From Rhodococcus sp. 14-2483-1-2 (GTDB lineage Bacteria; Actinomycetota; Actinomycetes; Mycobacteriales; Mycobacteriaceae), in the NCBI RefSeq assembly GCF_002259405.1, contig NZ_NPFW01000008.1, positions 155,183 to 219,182 on the forward strand: DNA of 64,000 nt, given 5' to 3'. The position numbers and the translations under genes are program-made. Under the pieces are notes generated by a model that ran no database searches, was not told the origin of the DNA, and saw only the letters and a list, made by a program, of their open reading frames with translations. Below, one piece after another: positions 25,891-34,209 of the stretch. Every line of letters starts with the position of its first letter. The stretch's first letter is position 1.

Positions 25891-26828
25891 TTCGAAAACT
25901 CCTCCCGCCGAACGGTCGGCGACATCCTGGTCCGGACCGCCACTGTTGCACACACGATGACCGCCGCTCCACCCACGAGCACCGGCCACGTCAAGCCCTC
26001 GCGCAGGATGATCGCGGCCCAGCAGATGGTCAGCACAGGTTGGATCAACTGGACCTGGCTGACGCTGGACATCGGACCGATCGCCAGTCCCCGGTACCAG
26101 GCGAAGAACCCGAGGTACATGCTCACCACCGCCAGGTAGCCGAAGGCCACCCACTCGGATGCCCCTGCTGTCGACGGTTGCTGCCACCACGCGAACGCGG
26201 CCGACGCGCCGGTGACCGGTACGGACACGACCAGCGCCCACGACACCGTCTGCCACGCACCGAGTTCTCGCGACAACAGGCCGCCCTCGGCGTATCCCAC
26301 CGCTGCGGCGACCACTGCTCCGAGCAGCAACAGGTCCGACCACTGCAACCCCGTCGACTGTCCGCCCTGTACGGCAGCGAACCCGACCGCGACGGCGGCA
26401 CCCACGCCAGCGACCACCCAGAACATCGGCCGGACCGGTTGCCGTTCGCGCACGATCGCAGTGGCGGCGGTGGCGGCCGGGAGCAACGCGATGACGACGG
26501 CGCTGTGTCCCGCCGATGCAGTGGTGAGGGCATACGAGGTGAGCACCGGGAAGCCGATGACAACACCGGCTGCGATCACCGCGAGCCGAATCCACTGCCA
26601 CCCCTGCGGGAGTCGTTGCCCGGTGGCGGCGAGCGCTACCGCAGCCAGTGCGGCGGCGACCACAGCGCGACCGCAGCCGACGAAGAGCGGGGACAGGCCA
26701 CCGGTGACGGCGACACGGGTCAGCGGCACCGTGAACGAGAACGCCGTGACGCCCGCCAGGCCCCAGAGCAGTCCGGCGCGGGATAGCAGACCCGTCCCAG
26801 ACCGAGTAGCGCTACTATGCTGTGTCAT
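25887..26828 (-). CDS. EamA family (DMT) transporter
   Basis: A 313-residue permease with ten helices in two EamA halves, like RhtA/YdcZ exporters of amino acids and metabolites. ATG 26828 overlaps the start codon of the divergent MocR gene by two bases. No ribosome site precedes it, so a leaderless transcript is likely (candidate -10 GCTATC seven bases upstream on this strand). Upstream in-frame codons continue into the regulator's coding DNA and are not used. The aminotransferase gene is coupled to its stop. Confidence 0.85.
   Translation of the reverse strand: MTQHSSATRSGTGLLSRAGLLWGLAGVTAFSFTVPLTRVAVTGGLSPLFVGCGRAVVAAALAAVALAATGQRLPQGWQWIRLAVIAAGVVIGFPVLTSYALTTASAGHSAVVIALLPAATAATAIVRERQPVRPMFWVVAGVGAAVAVGFAAVQGGQSTGLQWSDLLLLGAVVAAAVGYAEGGLLSRELGAWQTVSWALVVSVPVTGASAAFAWWQQPSTAGASEWVAFGYLAVVSMYLGFFAWYRGLAIGPMSSVSQVQLIQPVLTICWAAIILREGLTWPVLVGGAAVIVCATVAVRTRMSPTVRREEFSK
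26805..26818. promoter_or_regulatory. MocR operator/-10 region inside eamA start
   Basis: AGTAGCGCTACT (26805-26816) is a perfect 12-base palindrome within the first codons of the EamA gene. It overlaps TACTAT (26813-26818), a good -10 hexamer eight bases before the MocR ATG. The position suits autorepression by MocR of a leaderless transcript, with a roadblock effect on EamA. Confidence 0.55.
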
Positions 26829-28221
26829 GTCCGACGATAGCAGTTCCCGGATCGTGTCTGCACTGAGAACCTGGATTGCGACCGCGCCACCGGAAGCCCG
26901 GCTGCCGTCCACCCGTGCCCTGGTCGCCGAGCATTCGGCAAGCCCGGTCACGGTACAGAAGGCTCTCCGCACGCTCATCGCGCAAGGCGTCATCGAAAGC
27001 AGGCCTGGCGTCGGCACATTCGTCAAGACGGTGCGTACGGCCCGCCCCAACGATTACGGGTGGCAGACTGCAGCGCTGGGAGCGCCGGACAATCGCCTGC
27101 AACTTCCGGCGGCTCTGCAGTCGACATCGAGCGACGTGATTGCACTGCACTCGGGCTATCCGGCTCGGGAGTTGTTGCCGGAGCGGCTCGTTCACGCGGC
27201 CTTCACTCGGGCGTCCCGCACCGACGCGGTGATCGCTCGGCCACCCACCGCCGGACTGCCGGAATTGCGGGCATGGTTCGCCGCCGAGTTGGGGGCGTCG
27301 ACACCGTTGGGTATCACGCCACCGTCGGCCAGTGACGTCGTCATCATTCCCGGCAGCCAGACCGGACTCAGCACTGCATTTCGGGCGCTCGTCGGTGCCG
27401 GTCGGCCGTTGCTCATGGAGTCACCGACGTACTGGGGCGCGATCCTTGCCGCCACCCAGGCAGGTGTCCGCGTCGTACCGATACCCAGCGGCGTCGACGG
27501 TCCGGACCCCGACGCGCTCGCCCGGGCATTCGCGCACACCGGAGCTCGGGCGTTCTATGCCCAACCGACATTCGCCAGCCCCACCGGTGCACAGTGGTCG
27601 CCCGCATTGTCCGAGCAGGTTCTCGCCACTGTTCGACGCCACGGCGCGTTTCTGATCGAGGACGACTCGGCCCACGATTTCGGCATCACCTCGGAGCCGA
27701 GTCCGCTGGCTGCACGAGACGACGCCGGGCATGTCGTGTACCTTCGCTCACTCACCAAGACGGTGTCGCCCTCGGTTCGCCTGGCAGGCCTGATCGCTCG
27801 CGGGCCCGCACACGAGCGCATCCTCGCCGATACGGGAGCCGAATCGATGTATGTCAGCGGGATTCTGCAGTCCGTCGCCTTGGACGTCGTCACTCAACCC
27901 GCCTGGCGTACTCATCTGCGGCGGCTGCGCACTCAGTTGGCTTCACGGCGAGACCTGTTGGCGAACAGCCTCATCGAGTTCGCACCCCGAGGCCATCTCG
28001 ATGCGGTGCCGCGCGGTGGACTCAATCTCTGGATGCGCCTGCGTGACGACTCCGATCTGGAACATGTTGTGCAGGAATGCAAGTCGGCGGGTGTGATCGT
28101 CGGGGCCGGCGACGACTACTTTCCCGCCGAACCCGCCGGAAAGTATCTTCGACTCAACTACGCGGGCCCCGACCCCGGCGAGTTCGCCGATGCGGCACGC
28201 ACGATCGGGTCGATCATCTGA
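26827..28221 (+). CDS. MocR/PdxR-like GntR-aminotransferase regulator
   Basis: A 464-residue regulator with an N-terminal GntR winged helix (LPSTRALVAEHSASPVTVQK) and a fold-type I aminotransferase domain. The PLP Lys lies in LRSLTKTVSPSVRLAGL, and the Asp in LIEDDSAHDF should bind the pyridine nitrogen. MocR proteins sense PLP or amino-acid adducts and act on neighbouring genes. ATG 26827 overlaps the divergent EamA start, and the transcript is probably leaderless. The 3' end overlaps the small PLDc_N gene by eight bases. Confidence 0.9.
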   Translation: MSDDSSSRIVSALRTWIATAPPEARLPSTRALVAEHSASPVTVQKALRTLIAQGVIESRPGVGTFVKTVRTARPNDYGWQTAALGAPDNRLQLPAALQSTSSDVIALHSGYPARELLPERLVHAAFTRASRTDAVIARPPTAGLPELRAWFAAELGASTPLGITPPSASDVVIIPGSQTGLSTAFRALVGAGRPLLMESPTYWGAILAATQAGVRVVPIPSGVDGPDPDALARAFAHTGARAFYAQPTFASPTGAQWSPALSEQVLATVRRHGAFLIEDDSAHDFGITSEPSPLAARDDAGHVVYLRSLTKTVSPSVRLAGLIARGPAHERILADTGAESMYVSGILQSVALDVVTQPAWRTHLRRLRTQLASRRDLLANSLIEFAPRGHLDAVPRGGLNLWMRLRDDSDLEHVVQECKSAGVIVGAGDDYFPAEPAGKYLRLNYAGPDPGEFADAARTIGSII

Positions 28222-28489
28222 GAGCGTTCGAGGCATCGACGGCAAACGTCGACTTCCGACCCCACACGAACCAGACCAGGGGACCGAGGAACGGGAACGC
28301 CAGTACGACGAAGATCCACACGGCCCGGCCTGCGACCGTGTAGTTGGGCGAGCCGATGATGCTGACCAGCGCAGCAACGAACAGTACGACCGCGCCGAGC
28401 ACCGCCAGCAGAACGACGGTTCCCAAACCCCACCCCAGCACCTGTTCGGTGGTGGACGGTTGCTGAGACAGAAGTGTTGCGGCGTGCAT
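28214..28489 (-). CDS. PLDc_N-type two-helix membrane protein
   Basis: A 91-residue protein with two membrane helices (about 20-44 and 56-75) and the motif GPLVWFVWGR that marks the phospholipase D N-terminal (PLDc_N) domain. The catalytic PLD domain is absent, as in many actinobacterial stand-alone PLDc_N proteins. Function unknown. It is divergent from the DUF5519 gene; a perfect palindrome lies at 28580-28597, about 90 bases upstream of its start. Confidence 0.8.
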   Translation of the reverse strand: MHAATLLSQQPSTTEQVLGWGLGTVVLLAVLGAVVLFVAALVSIIGSPNYTVAGRAVWIFVVLAFPFLGPLVWFVWGRKSTFAVDASNALR

Positions 28490-28579
28490 GACGGTTCCTC
28501 CGATATCGCTGTGTCGTTGACCTGAACAACGTTACGAATCAGCAGGTCGCGCCACATCGGTCTGCGTGAGTATCTCCTC

Positions 28580-28597
28580 GTACATCTCGAGATGTAC
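28580..28597. promoter_or_regulatory. 18-base perfect palindrome
   Basis: GTACATCTCGAGATGTAC is a perfect palindrome without a spacer in the 178-base region between the PLDc_N gene and the DUF5519 gene. It is about 70 bases from the latter's start. It has no T-run and no repeat copies elsewhere that I could see, so it looks like a regulator operator. The regulator is not evident; the nearest is the TetR gene at 29312-29932. Confidence 0.6.
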
Positions 28598-28667
28598 ACG
28601 TGGTCGGAGTCAGGGCCGCGCCACAGTGGGTTACGTTGGTGCAGACTTACGTGACCCGGGGGGGACT

Positions 28668-29291
28668 GTGCAGAACGTCAAGAACGACTACGCCGCGTGG
28701 ATGGAACTGGGGCCGGGCGGACTTCCCGCCAACGTCGGTGGCTGGCTGATCACCACTGCCCTGAGGCCACTTGCTCGACGCGATCCTCTGACGGTCGCCG
28801 GCACATCGAGTCCTGGTCTGCACTGGCATCTGGAGCCCCGATCCGGACCACGGCCGTCGATCGCGCCGTACCCGACACCCCATCGCCAACTCACCGATCG
28901 GGGTACCCCTTCCCTGATCGAGCGGTTGACTGCCGCCGTCACCGAGGAAGCCGGATCGGAATCGCCGTTTCATTTGGAGCGCAGTCGATTCGAGCGACGA
29001 GGCGACGCGCTGTATCTATCGAACACCGATAGCGCCGCGCCCTGGATCGCCCGAACCAAGGGGGAGATCCTGCACGTGCACGACAGCGAAGGCTCGATGC
29101 ACGTGGTGATGCAGCCGGACGACGCCCAGACCGTCATCTCCGCGGGATGGGGCGAATTGCACCCCTTGGCCGGACGCCCGGTCCTCGGATTGCCCGAGAC
29201 CTATGTCTTCCTCTATGCACCACGAGATTCCGACGACGTCCACGGGATCGAACTGATCATCCGACGCGCGGTCTCCACCGCGAGGGCCTGA
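28668..29291 (+). CDS. DUF5519 (luciferase-domain) protein
   Basis: A 207-residue protein with a DUF5519/luciferase-family domain in its C-terminal half. The conserved block is visible as HVHDSEGSMHVVMQPDDA followed by GWGELHPLAG. The name comes from a fungal luciferase, but bacterial members have no known reaction. The GTG start is preceded by a long G-rich purine tract, GGGGGGGA, at a good distance. The N-terminal 85 residues are Pro/Arg-rich. Confidence 0.78.
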   Translation: MQNVKNDYAAWMELGPGGLPANVGGWLITTALRPLARRDPLTVAGTSSPGLHWHLEPRSGPRPSIAPYPTPHRQLTDRGTPSLIERLTAAVTEEAGSESPFHLERSRFERRGDALYLSNTDSAAPWIARTKGEILHVHDSEGSMHVVMQPDDAQTVISAGWGELHPLAGRPVLGLPETYVFLYAPRDSDDVHGIELIIRRAVSTARA

Positions 29292-29311
29292 CTCTCCGCC
29301 CGGGCGGGCGG

Positions 29312-29932
29312 TCACCGGTTTTCATCGGACGCGCCTGTCAGGTGACGGAGCATATCTGCCCGCGTGATGGCGAGCATCGCGTCGAGCATCGGTTGATCGA
29401 CGATGCGTCGCTGTCGCAGTGACACAGCGCCGTTCATTGCCGCCCAGGCATTCAGAACCAATGCACGGGGGACGACGTCGGTACCGGCGTCCTCCACCGC
29501 TCGCGTCACCGAATCGATGAGTTCTCCGAGTGCTGTGTCGATCCTGTTCTTCGCCTCGCCGACCGATGCGGACTCGGACTTGTCCACATCCGTCAGCGCC
29601 AGCAGTCGCAGCGCCAGTGGATTCTCGCGGTGGAACGCGATGTACCGGTCGAGGAACTCGGCAACCACACGGACGGGGTCGACCGCGTCGATGGGTGCAG
29701 ACATCTGCTCGACGTGAGTGAGCGTCGTTCGCCACGCCAAAGCCGCGTAGACGTCGACCTTGCCTGCCCCGAAGTTGGCGTAGATCGAACTGACTGCCAC
29801 ATCTGCTGTTGCAGTGAGCATCTCGATCGTCGTTCCGCGATAGCCGTGCCGAAGGAAGAGCGTCCGACCGGCGTCGAGCACAGCGTTGTGCGTTCGACGC
29901 TTCCGCTTGTCGGTGGGGGTATCCAAGACCAT
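29312..29932 (-). CDS. TetR/AcrR family transcriptional regulator
   Basis: A 206-residue TetR-type protein with the HTH RTLFLRHGYRGTTIEMLTA and VAVSSIYANFGAGKVDVYAA. The C-terminal ligand domain is helical and unassigned. ATG 29932 (MVLDTPTDK) is chosen because it gives a normal N terminus. The divergent thioesterase gene starts 56 bases away and the space between holds a 40-base concentric palindrome, so self- and thioesterase repression is very likely. Confidence 0.87.
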   Translation of the reverse strand: MVLDTPTDKRKRRTHNAVLDAGRTLFLRHGYRGTTIEMLTATADVAVSSIYANFGAGKVDVYAALAWRTTLTHVEQMSAPIDAVDPVRVVAEFLDRYIAFHRENPLALRLLALTDVDKSESASVGEAKNRIDTALGELIDSVTRAVEDAGTDVVPRALVLNAWAAMNGAVSLRQRRIVDQPMLDAMLAITRADMLRHLTGASDENR

Positions 29933-29937
29933 AACTT

Positions 29938-29977
29938 TATCGTACTCTGATTCTGATATCGGAATCCAATTACGATA
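29938..29977. promoter_or_regulatory. TetR operator, concentric 40-base palindrome
   Basis: Three nested inverted repeats share one centre at 29957.5: TATCGTA/TACGATA (29938-29944, 29971-29977), GATTC/GAATC (29949-29953, 29962-29966) and GATATC (29955-29960). The site fills most of the 56-base gap between the divergent TetR and thioesterase start codons, so bound TetR would block both. Confidence 0.8.
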
Positions 29978-29988
29978 GAGGGGTAGCG

Positions 29989-30423
29989 ATGACAGCCAAC
30001 GAAGTACAGGCACCGGACAGCGGCAGCGCGGCGATGACCATGTTCCTCCCGCAGTCACCGTTCGTGCAGCAACTGGGCATCGAGCTGGTCGACATCGACG
30101 AGGGCACAGCTCGACTGCGGCTGCCGTACCGCGATGAGCTGTCCACCGTCGGCCGGATGCTGCACGGCGGAGTGATCGCCGGCTGCATCGATATCGGCAT
30201 CATGACCGCCGCATGGGCCGGAGCCGCAGTGCCCGAAAAGCTTCGGGGCGTCACGGTCTCCATGTCTGTGCAGTTCATGGAGCCGGTGTATGCCGAGGGT
30301 GTCGACATCGTCGGTACTCGGATGCACGCGGGCCGGAGCCTGAAGACGTGTCGAGTCGACATCGTCGGGACCGAATCCGGCCGCCTCGTCGCAACCGGTA
30401 CGGGAACCTACAAAGTGGGCTGA
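29989..30423 (+). CDS. PaaI-family hotdog-fold thioesterase
   Basis: A 144-residue hotdog thioesterase. Family features are RLPYRDELSTVGRMLHGGVI (with the HGG turn) and the helix DIGIMTAAWAG, which replaces the more usual ALD block. It should hydrolyse an acyl- or aryl-CoA. Regulation by the divergent TetR suggests induction by an acyl-CoA or similar ligand. The ATG follows AGAGGGG at seven bases. Confidence 0.85.
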   Translation: MTANEVQAPDSGSAAMTMFLPQSPFVQQLGIELVDIDEGTARLRLPYRDELSTVGRMLHGGVIAGCIDIGIMTAAWAGAAVPEKLRGVTVSMSVQFMEPVYAEGVDIVGTRMHAGRSLKTCRVDIVGTESGRLVATGTGTYKVG

Positions 30424-30462
30424 ACTCTGGGCAGAAGCTGCCGAACATGTGACGATCGATGA

Positions 30463-30921
30463 ATGACACTCGACGACATCGTGAACTTGGTCGGCAGCTT
30501 CGAGGGCACCGTGACGCAGCGCCCTTGAGAGGGTGATGGAACTCCCGAACTCGCTTGGGGCGATGCGTTCTTCTACTACTCACCCGACGGGACGATCCCG
30601 ACCACTCAGCCGTTCGCAACGATCGTGACCAAGAACTACCCGGGTGACGAGATGTCCCAACTGAACAGGCCAGGCGCGTTCCGCGTCAATATCGTTGCAG
30701 GAAAGCAGGAATTCGAGGAGATCCTAGGAGTGACGCCCCGCGAGGCGGCCGACGCACCCCAGGCAGACCGCGACGACGCCATTGCCGCCCACCCTCAGTA
30801 CGGCACTGCCGGCTGGCTGTCGGTGGTCAACCCGTCTTCGCAGACCGAGACACATGTTCGAGAACTACTGGACTCCGCCTACAACGTTGCCAAGAGCAGA
30901 TACGAGCGACGCCGAGGCTGA
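30463..30921 (+). pseudogene. DUF6194 protein gene interrupted by in-frame TGA
   Basis: Reading from ATG 30463 gives a full-length DUF6194 protein of 152 residues (MTLDDIVNLVGSFEGT... WGDAFFYYSPDGT... TIVTKNYPGDE), except that codon 22 (30526-30528) is TGA. The neighbouring codons CCT TGA GAG GGT GAT fit a family segment PGEGD, so a single GGA-to-TGA change is the simplest explanation. Everything after it is intact. Translation from GTG 30625 would give only the last 98 residues. It may be a recent pseudogene, a sequencing error or a readthrough site; no selenocysteine signal is evident. Confidence 0.75.
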
Positions 30922-31821
30922 TCAGGCGAAGAAGTCGTCCATCGATCGGGACAGCCCATCGACATCCAGGCCGTTGGCCCGATCGTGTTCGGCCACTGTG
31001 CCGTACTTGCGACGCTCTCCCCCCTCCACCCCGATTCCCAGCACGCGATGCCGCATATCGGCCAGTGCCCGATCGACCTGCAGCACTGACGTTCCCGCGA
31101 GATACGGCTCGACGATCATGATGTCCGGCGCAGTCAGCGTCTCTCGTAGTGTGGCGCTGTCGAACGGCCTGATCGTCGACGCATGCAGCACCATCACGTC
31201 GCGCCCCGAGGCTGCGGCCAGAACCCGGTCCGTCATCGGACCGACGGAGATCACCGTTCCCGAATGTCCCCGCTGCAGAACGGTGAACGTCCAATCGGGC
31301 TGTCCGTACGGACGATCGTTGGACACCCCGTCCAGCCTGATGTAGACGCGATCGTCGGTGGACGCCGCACTGCTCATCATCCACTCGACCTCGTCTACGT
31401 GCCCAGGAACGTGGACCGTCCACCCGCCCAAGGTGTCGAGGAGAGCGACATCTCGCTGACCGAAATGAGTCTCGCCGCCCTGCGGCCACCCGTAGGACCC
31501 GCCGGAGCTCACCAGGATCGCTCCGACGTCCTGATGCCCCAGATCGAGTTTCACCTGTTCGAAGGGCCGCTCGATCAGGAACGGCGGGAAGGTGTGCACT
31601 ATAGGACGCATTCCGGCCAGGGCCAGACCACCCGCAACACCGATCATCGCCTGCTCTCGAATCCCGACGTTGATCACCCGCGATCGGATATCGGGAGTGA
31701 GGTGCGGTTCGAGATATCCGACCCCGATCTCGGCCAACACCAACGCTGTTCGCTCGTTCTGCGCCAACAGTGGGGGCAGCAGACGGTAGAAGTACTCACG
31801 TTGGTCCAGCGATGCGCTCAT
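30922..31821 (-). CDS. transketolase C-terminal subunit
   Basis: A 299-residue protein equal to the pyrimidine-binding and C-terminal domains of transketolase. Features are the catalytic Glu in NVGIREQAMIGVAGGLAL, HTFPPFLIERPFEQ, and the C-terminal VLHASTIRPFD block. It forms a two-gene transketolase with the preceding gene, whose stop shares a base with this ATG (TGATG). Split transketolases act in sugar or sugar-acid catabolic branches. No further sugar genes are adjacent, so the substrate is unknown. Confidence 0.87.
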   Translation of the reverse strand: MSASLDQREYFYRLLPPLLAQNERTALVLAEIGVGYLEPHLTPDIRSRVINVGIREQAMIGVAGGLALAGMRPIVHTFPPFLIERPFEQVKLDLGHQDVGAILVSSGGSYGWPQGGETHFGQRDVALLDTLGGWTVHVPGHVDEVEWMMSSAASTDDRVYIRLDGVSNDRPYGQPDWTFTVLQRGHSGTVISVGPMTDRVLAAASGRDVMVLHASTIRPFDSATLRETLTAPDIMIVEPYLAGTSVLQVDRALADMRHRVLGIGVEGGERRKYGTVAEHDRANGLDVDGLSRSMDDFFA

Positions 31822-32501
31822 CAGCTCTCCTTCGTTTCGACGTGAGCGACCATCACGTGCGGCCGGTCTGTGTGATCGGTGCGAAAGTCCTCGCGGAGAG
31901 CATCGTGATCTCGACCGTCGACGTCGGATGTGGACCACTCCTCGACCGCGAACCGCGACGCGATGCCGCCGGGCCACCCCAGCCCGGCAGAGTCGTTGTC
32001 GATCACCACGGCCGTCAGATTGCCCAAGTTCGAGCGCGCCGCGAATTGAATGGCCTCCATGTTGCTGCCCTCGTCGAGTTCCGCGTCTCCGATCAGTACG
32101 AAGACCCGGGCCCTTCTCTTCTGAATACGCAGCGCGACAGCAGTTCCTGCGGCCAGCGCCAATCCGTGTCCGAGCGATCCCGAACCGATATCGGCCCCGC
32201 GAACCAACGTGCGATCCGGATGATTGCCCAGCGGAGAGTGATAGCTGCCGAACGACGCGAGCTCGTTCGGCGTCAAGAATCCGCGCGCCGCAAGCACGGC
32301 GTAGTACGCCATCGGACCATGCCCTTTGGACAAATAGAACCGGTCACGGTCCGGGTCGTCGGGATTCGCTGGGTCGAGCCGCAGAACGTCGGAGTACAGC
32401 ACCCACAGCACATCCAGTGTCGAAGTGGCACTGGTGCTGTGCTTCTCGTCGCCCGTCATCAGTGTCATGAGTTGCGGCAACTCGTCGAAAGTCATCTGCA
32501 T
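31821..32501 (-). CDS. transketolase N-terminal (TPP-binding) subunit
   Basis: About 226 residues, equal to the thiamine-diphosphate-binding half of transketolase: STLDVLWVLYSDVL, YLSKGHGPMAYYAVLAARGF, GSLGHGLALAAG, and the TPP motif GDAELDEGSNMEA... VIDNDS. The start is ATG 32501 or ATG 32495; a G-rich tract GGTGGGG lies 3-9 bases upstream. The C-terminal subunit gene follows with a one-base overlap. Confidence 0.86.
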   Translation of the reverse strand: MQMTFDELPQLMTLMTGDEKHSTSATSTLDVLWVLYSDVLRLDPANPDDPDRDRFYLSKGHGPMAYYAVLAARGFLTPNELASFGSYHSPLGNHPDRTLVRGADIGSGSLGHGLALAAGTAVALRIQKRRARVFVLIGDAELDEGSNMEAIQFAARSNLGNLTAVVIDNDSAGLGWPGGIASRFAVEEWSTSDVDGRDHDALREDFRTDHTDRPHVMVAHVETKES

Positions 32502-32546
32502 GACCCCACCGTGCAACCTCGAGCGCACTCGAGGTCAAGCTTTCGG

Positions 32547-33140
32547 CTACACCCAACCGTCCGAGGAGCGGCCCGAGAAGTTCGCAAGGCGCTCCAAAGG
32601 CCCTGCGTCCGAGCGCGACTCCACGATAGGTCCGAACGGCACTCCCGGAACCCGGGCCTCCGCCGGCAGCATCGTTCTGAATTCTTCGGCCACCGGATGG
32701 ACGAGAGCGGCATCGACTCGGGCCGACTGGCCTGTTGCCACCGCAAGATCCCATCCGTGCAGCAACAGCTCCCGGGCGTACCCCCACACCGCAGATCGAC
32801 CCGGCACCGCGCCCCACGGAACCACGACGGGGGCGTCGAGCCTTGCGTCGTCGGCCCACGCCGCGCGCGCCTCGACCACAAGCCGGTCGAACGCTGCCAC
32901 ATCGTGATCGGCGGAGTACGGCGACACCGAGTCCGGGCTACCCAGTTCGGCGATCGCGATCAGCCTCGCCACCGTCGCGACGAGGTGACCTGCCAGCGTC
33001 CGGACGTCGAACTCGTCGCACGGGGTGGGAAGGTCGAGCTGTTCGGCTCGCACCGCACCGAGTAGCCCGCTCACCCATGCGGCGGACGTGAAATACACCT
33101 CGCGCGGATCTGTCTGTTGCGTGGTCTCGATGGTGTTCAT
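32547..33140 (-). CDS. TIGR03086/mycothiol maleylpyruvate isomerase-domain protein
   Basis: A 197-residue DinB-like four-helix protein of the TIGR03086 type, a family restricted largely to mycothiol producers. Features are PTPCDEFDVRTLAGHLVAT with metal-site His and LLLHGWDLAVATGQ. It may be a mycothiol-dependent transferase or isomerase. The ATG overlaps the stop of a tiny upstream ORF (ATGA) and GGAAGG lies seven bases before it. It is divergent from a YafY-type regulator and probably its target. Confidence 0.84.
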   Translation of the reverse strand: MNTIETTQQTDPREVYFTSAAWVSGLLGAVRAEQLDLPTPCDEFDVRTLAGHLVATVARLIAIAELGSPDSVSPYSADHDVAAFDRLVVEARAAWADDARLDAPVVVPWGAVPGRSAVWGYARELLLHGWDLAVATGQSARVDAALVHPVAEEFRTMLPAEARVPGVPFGPIVESRSDAGPLERLANFSGRSSDGWV

Positions 33141-33205
33141 TGTTCGGCCTTCCGTTCCGCGGCCGCCGTTGCGGCCTCCTGGACAGAAGTAAATCGGGTG
33201 AACAT
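33137..33205 (-). CDS. possible 22-residue leader peptide
   Basis: A 22-codon ORF (MFTRFTSVQEAATAAAERKA...) begins four bases after a good ribosome site AGAAGG and ends in ATGA overlap with the TIGR03086 gene. Its first codons lie in the left arm of the regulator palindrome at 33201-33223. It could serve only for translational coupling. No family is recognisable, and it may simply be chance coding. Confidence 0.35.
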   Translation of the reverse strand: MFTRFTSVQEAATAAAERKAEQ

Positions 33206-33223
33206 GACACCTTCTGTCATGTT
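33201..33223. promoter_or_regulatory. YafY/WYL regulator operator
   Basis: AACATGACA-N5-TGTCATGTT is a perfect 9-base-arm palindrome of 23 bases between the divergent TIGR03086 and WYL-regulator genes, 20 bases before the regulator start. It is the obvious binding site for that regulator. Confidence 0.75.
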
Positions 33224-33242
33224 TTGGTGAGAGACTTTTCGG

Positions 33243-34175
33243 GTGCGCGCAGACCGCTTGTTGTCCATCGTCATGCTGCTCCAACACCGGGGCAGACTGA
33301 ATGCTGCCGACATCGCAGCGGAGCTCGAAGTATCGACGCGGACCGTATTGCGCGACATCGAAGCGTTGTCCTCGGCGGGCATCCCGGTCTACACCGATCG
33401 CGGTCGCGGTGGCGGCATCAGTCTGCTGCCCGGCTACCGGACCGAGCTGACCGGACTGACCGCCGAGGAGGCAACGGCATTGCTGGCCTCCGGCTCCGGA
33501 CGAGTGGCGACCCCGGCGTTCGCGCGCGCGATGCGCAAAGTCGCCGCCGCGATACCCGAGGCGCACCGAGCAGCGGCAAGCACTGCATCACAACGGATTC
33601 TGGTCCGGCCCGACGGGTTTGCCTATCCCCACGAACCCGAGGACCATCTGCCGGAGTTGCAGCGTGTCGTCGTCGACGGTAAGCGGATACGCGTGTCGTA
33701 TCGCAATCGTGTCGGTGCGGTAGCCGAGAGAATCCTGGACCCCATCGGACTCGTGTACGCCGGTGATCACTGGTACCTGCTCGCCGCGCGCGACGGCACC
33801 GAACGTGTCTATCGAGTATCACGAATCGACAGTCTGGACATGCTCGACGAGTCCGCGAACCGCAGTGATGTCGTGGATCTGGAAGCGGCGTTCACAGCAC
33901 ACTGGAAATCCTTTCGCGCAAGTTTGGCCCACATCGAAATCACCTGCCTCGTGGACGATTCAGAGTGGGTCACGTTGACGAAGAACGTAGTTCGAGTGAT
34001 CAGCGACGACATGCAGGACGACGGACGGCACCTCGCAGTCATCGAGTTCTCCGGACACGATCACGCGACGGGAGCGCTGTGGCACTGCGGGCCCGGCGTC
34101 ACTGTGTTGCAGCCGAATTCACTTCGAGACGAACTGGCCCAACGCGCGAGGGCTACTGCGCAGTTGTACTGCTGA
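33243..34175 (+). CDS. YafY-type HTH/WYL-domain transcriptional regulator
   Basis: A 310-residue regulator: N-terminal HTH_11 (LSIVMLLQHRGRLNAADIAAELEV, then STRTVLRDIEAL), a WYL domain (VYAGDHWYLLAARDG with Trp-Tyr-Leu) and a C-terminal extension domain. WYL proteins bind nucleic acid or small ligands and may activate or repress. The GTG start at 33243 lies 20 bases from a perfect 23-base palindrome shared with the divergent TIGR03086 gene. Confidence 0.88.
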   Translation: MRADRLLSIVMLLQHRGRLNAADIAAELEVSTRTVLRDIEALSSAGIPVYTDRGRGGGISLLPGYRTELTGLTAEEATALLASGSGRVATPAFARAMRKVAAAIPEAHRAAASTASQRILVRPDGFAYPHEPEDHLPELQRVVVDGKRIRVSYRNRVGAVAERILDPIGLVYAGDHWYLLAARDGTERVYRVSRIDSLDMLDESANRSDVVDLEAAFTAHWKSFRASLAHIEITCLVDDSEWVTLTKNVVRVISDDMQDDGRHLAVIEFSGHDHATGALWHCGPGVTVLQPNSLRDELAQRARATAQLYC

Positions 34176-34209
34176 CATTTCGCGGCCGGGCTCTTCTCGG
34201 TATGTGCGA

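Noticed and set aside
30526..30528. UGA in the DUF6194 gene as selenocysteine
   Set aside because: Family members appear to have Gly here, not Cys, and no SECIS-like hairpin or selenoprotein genes are seen.
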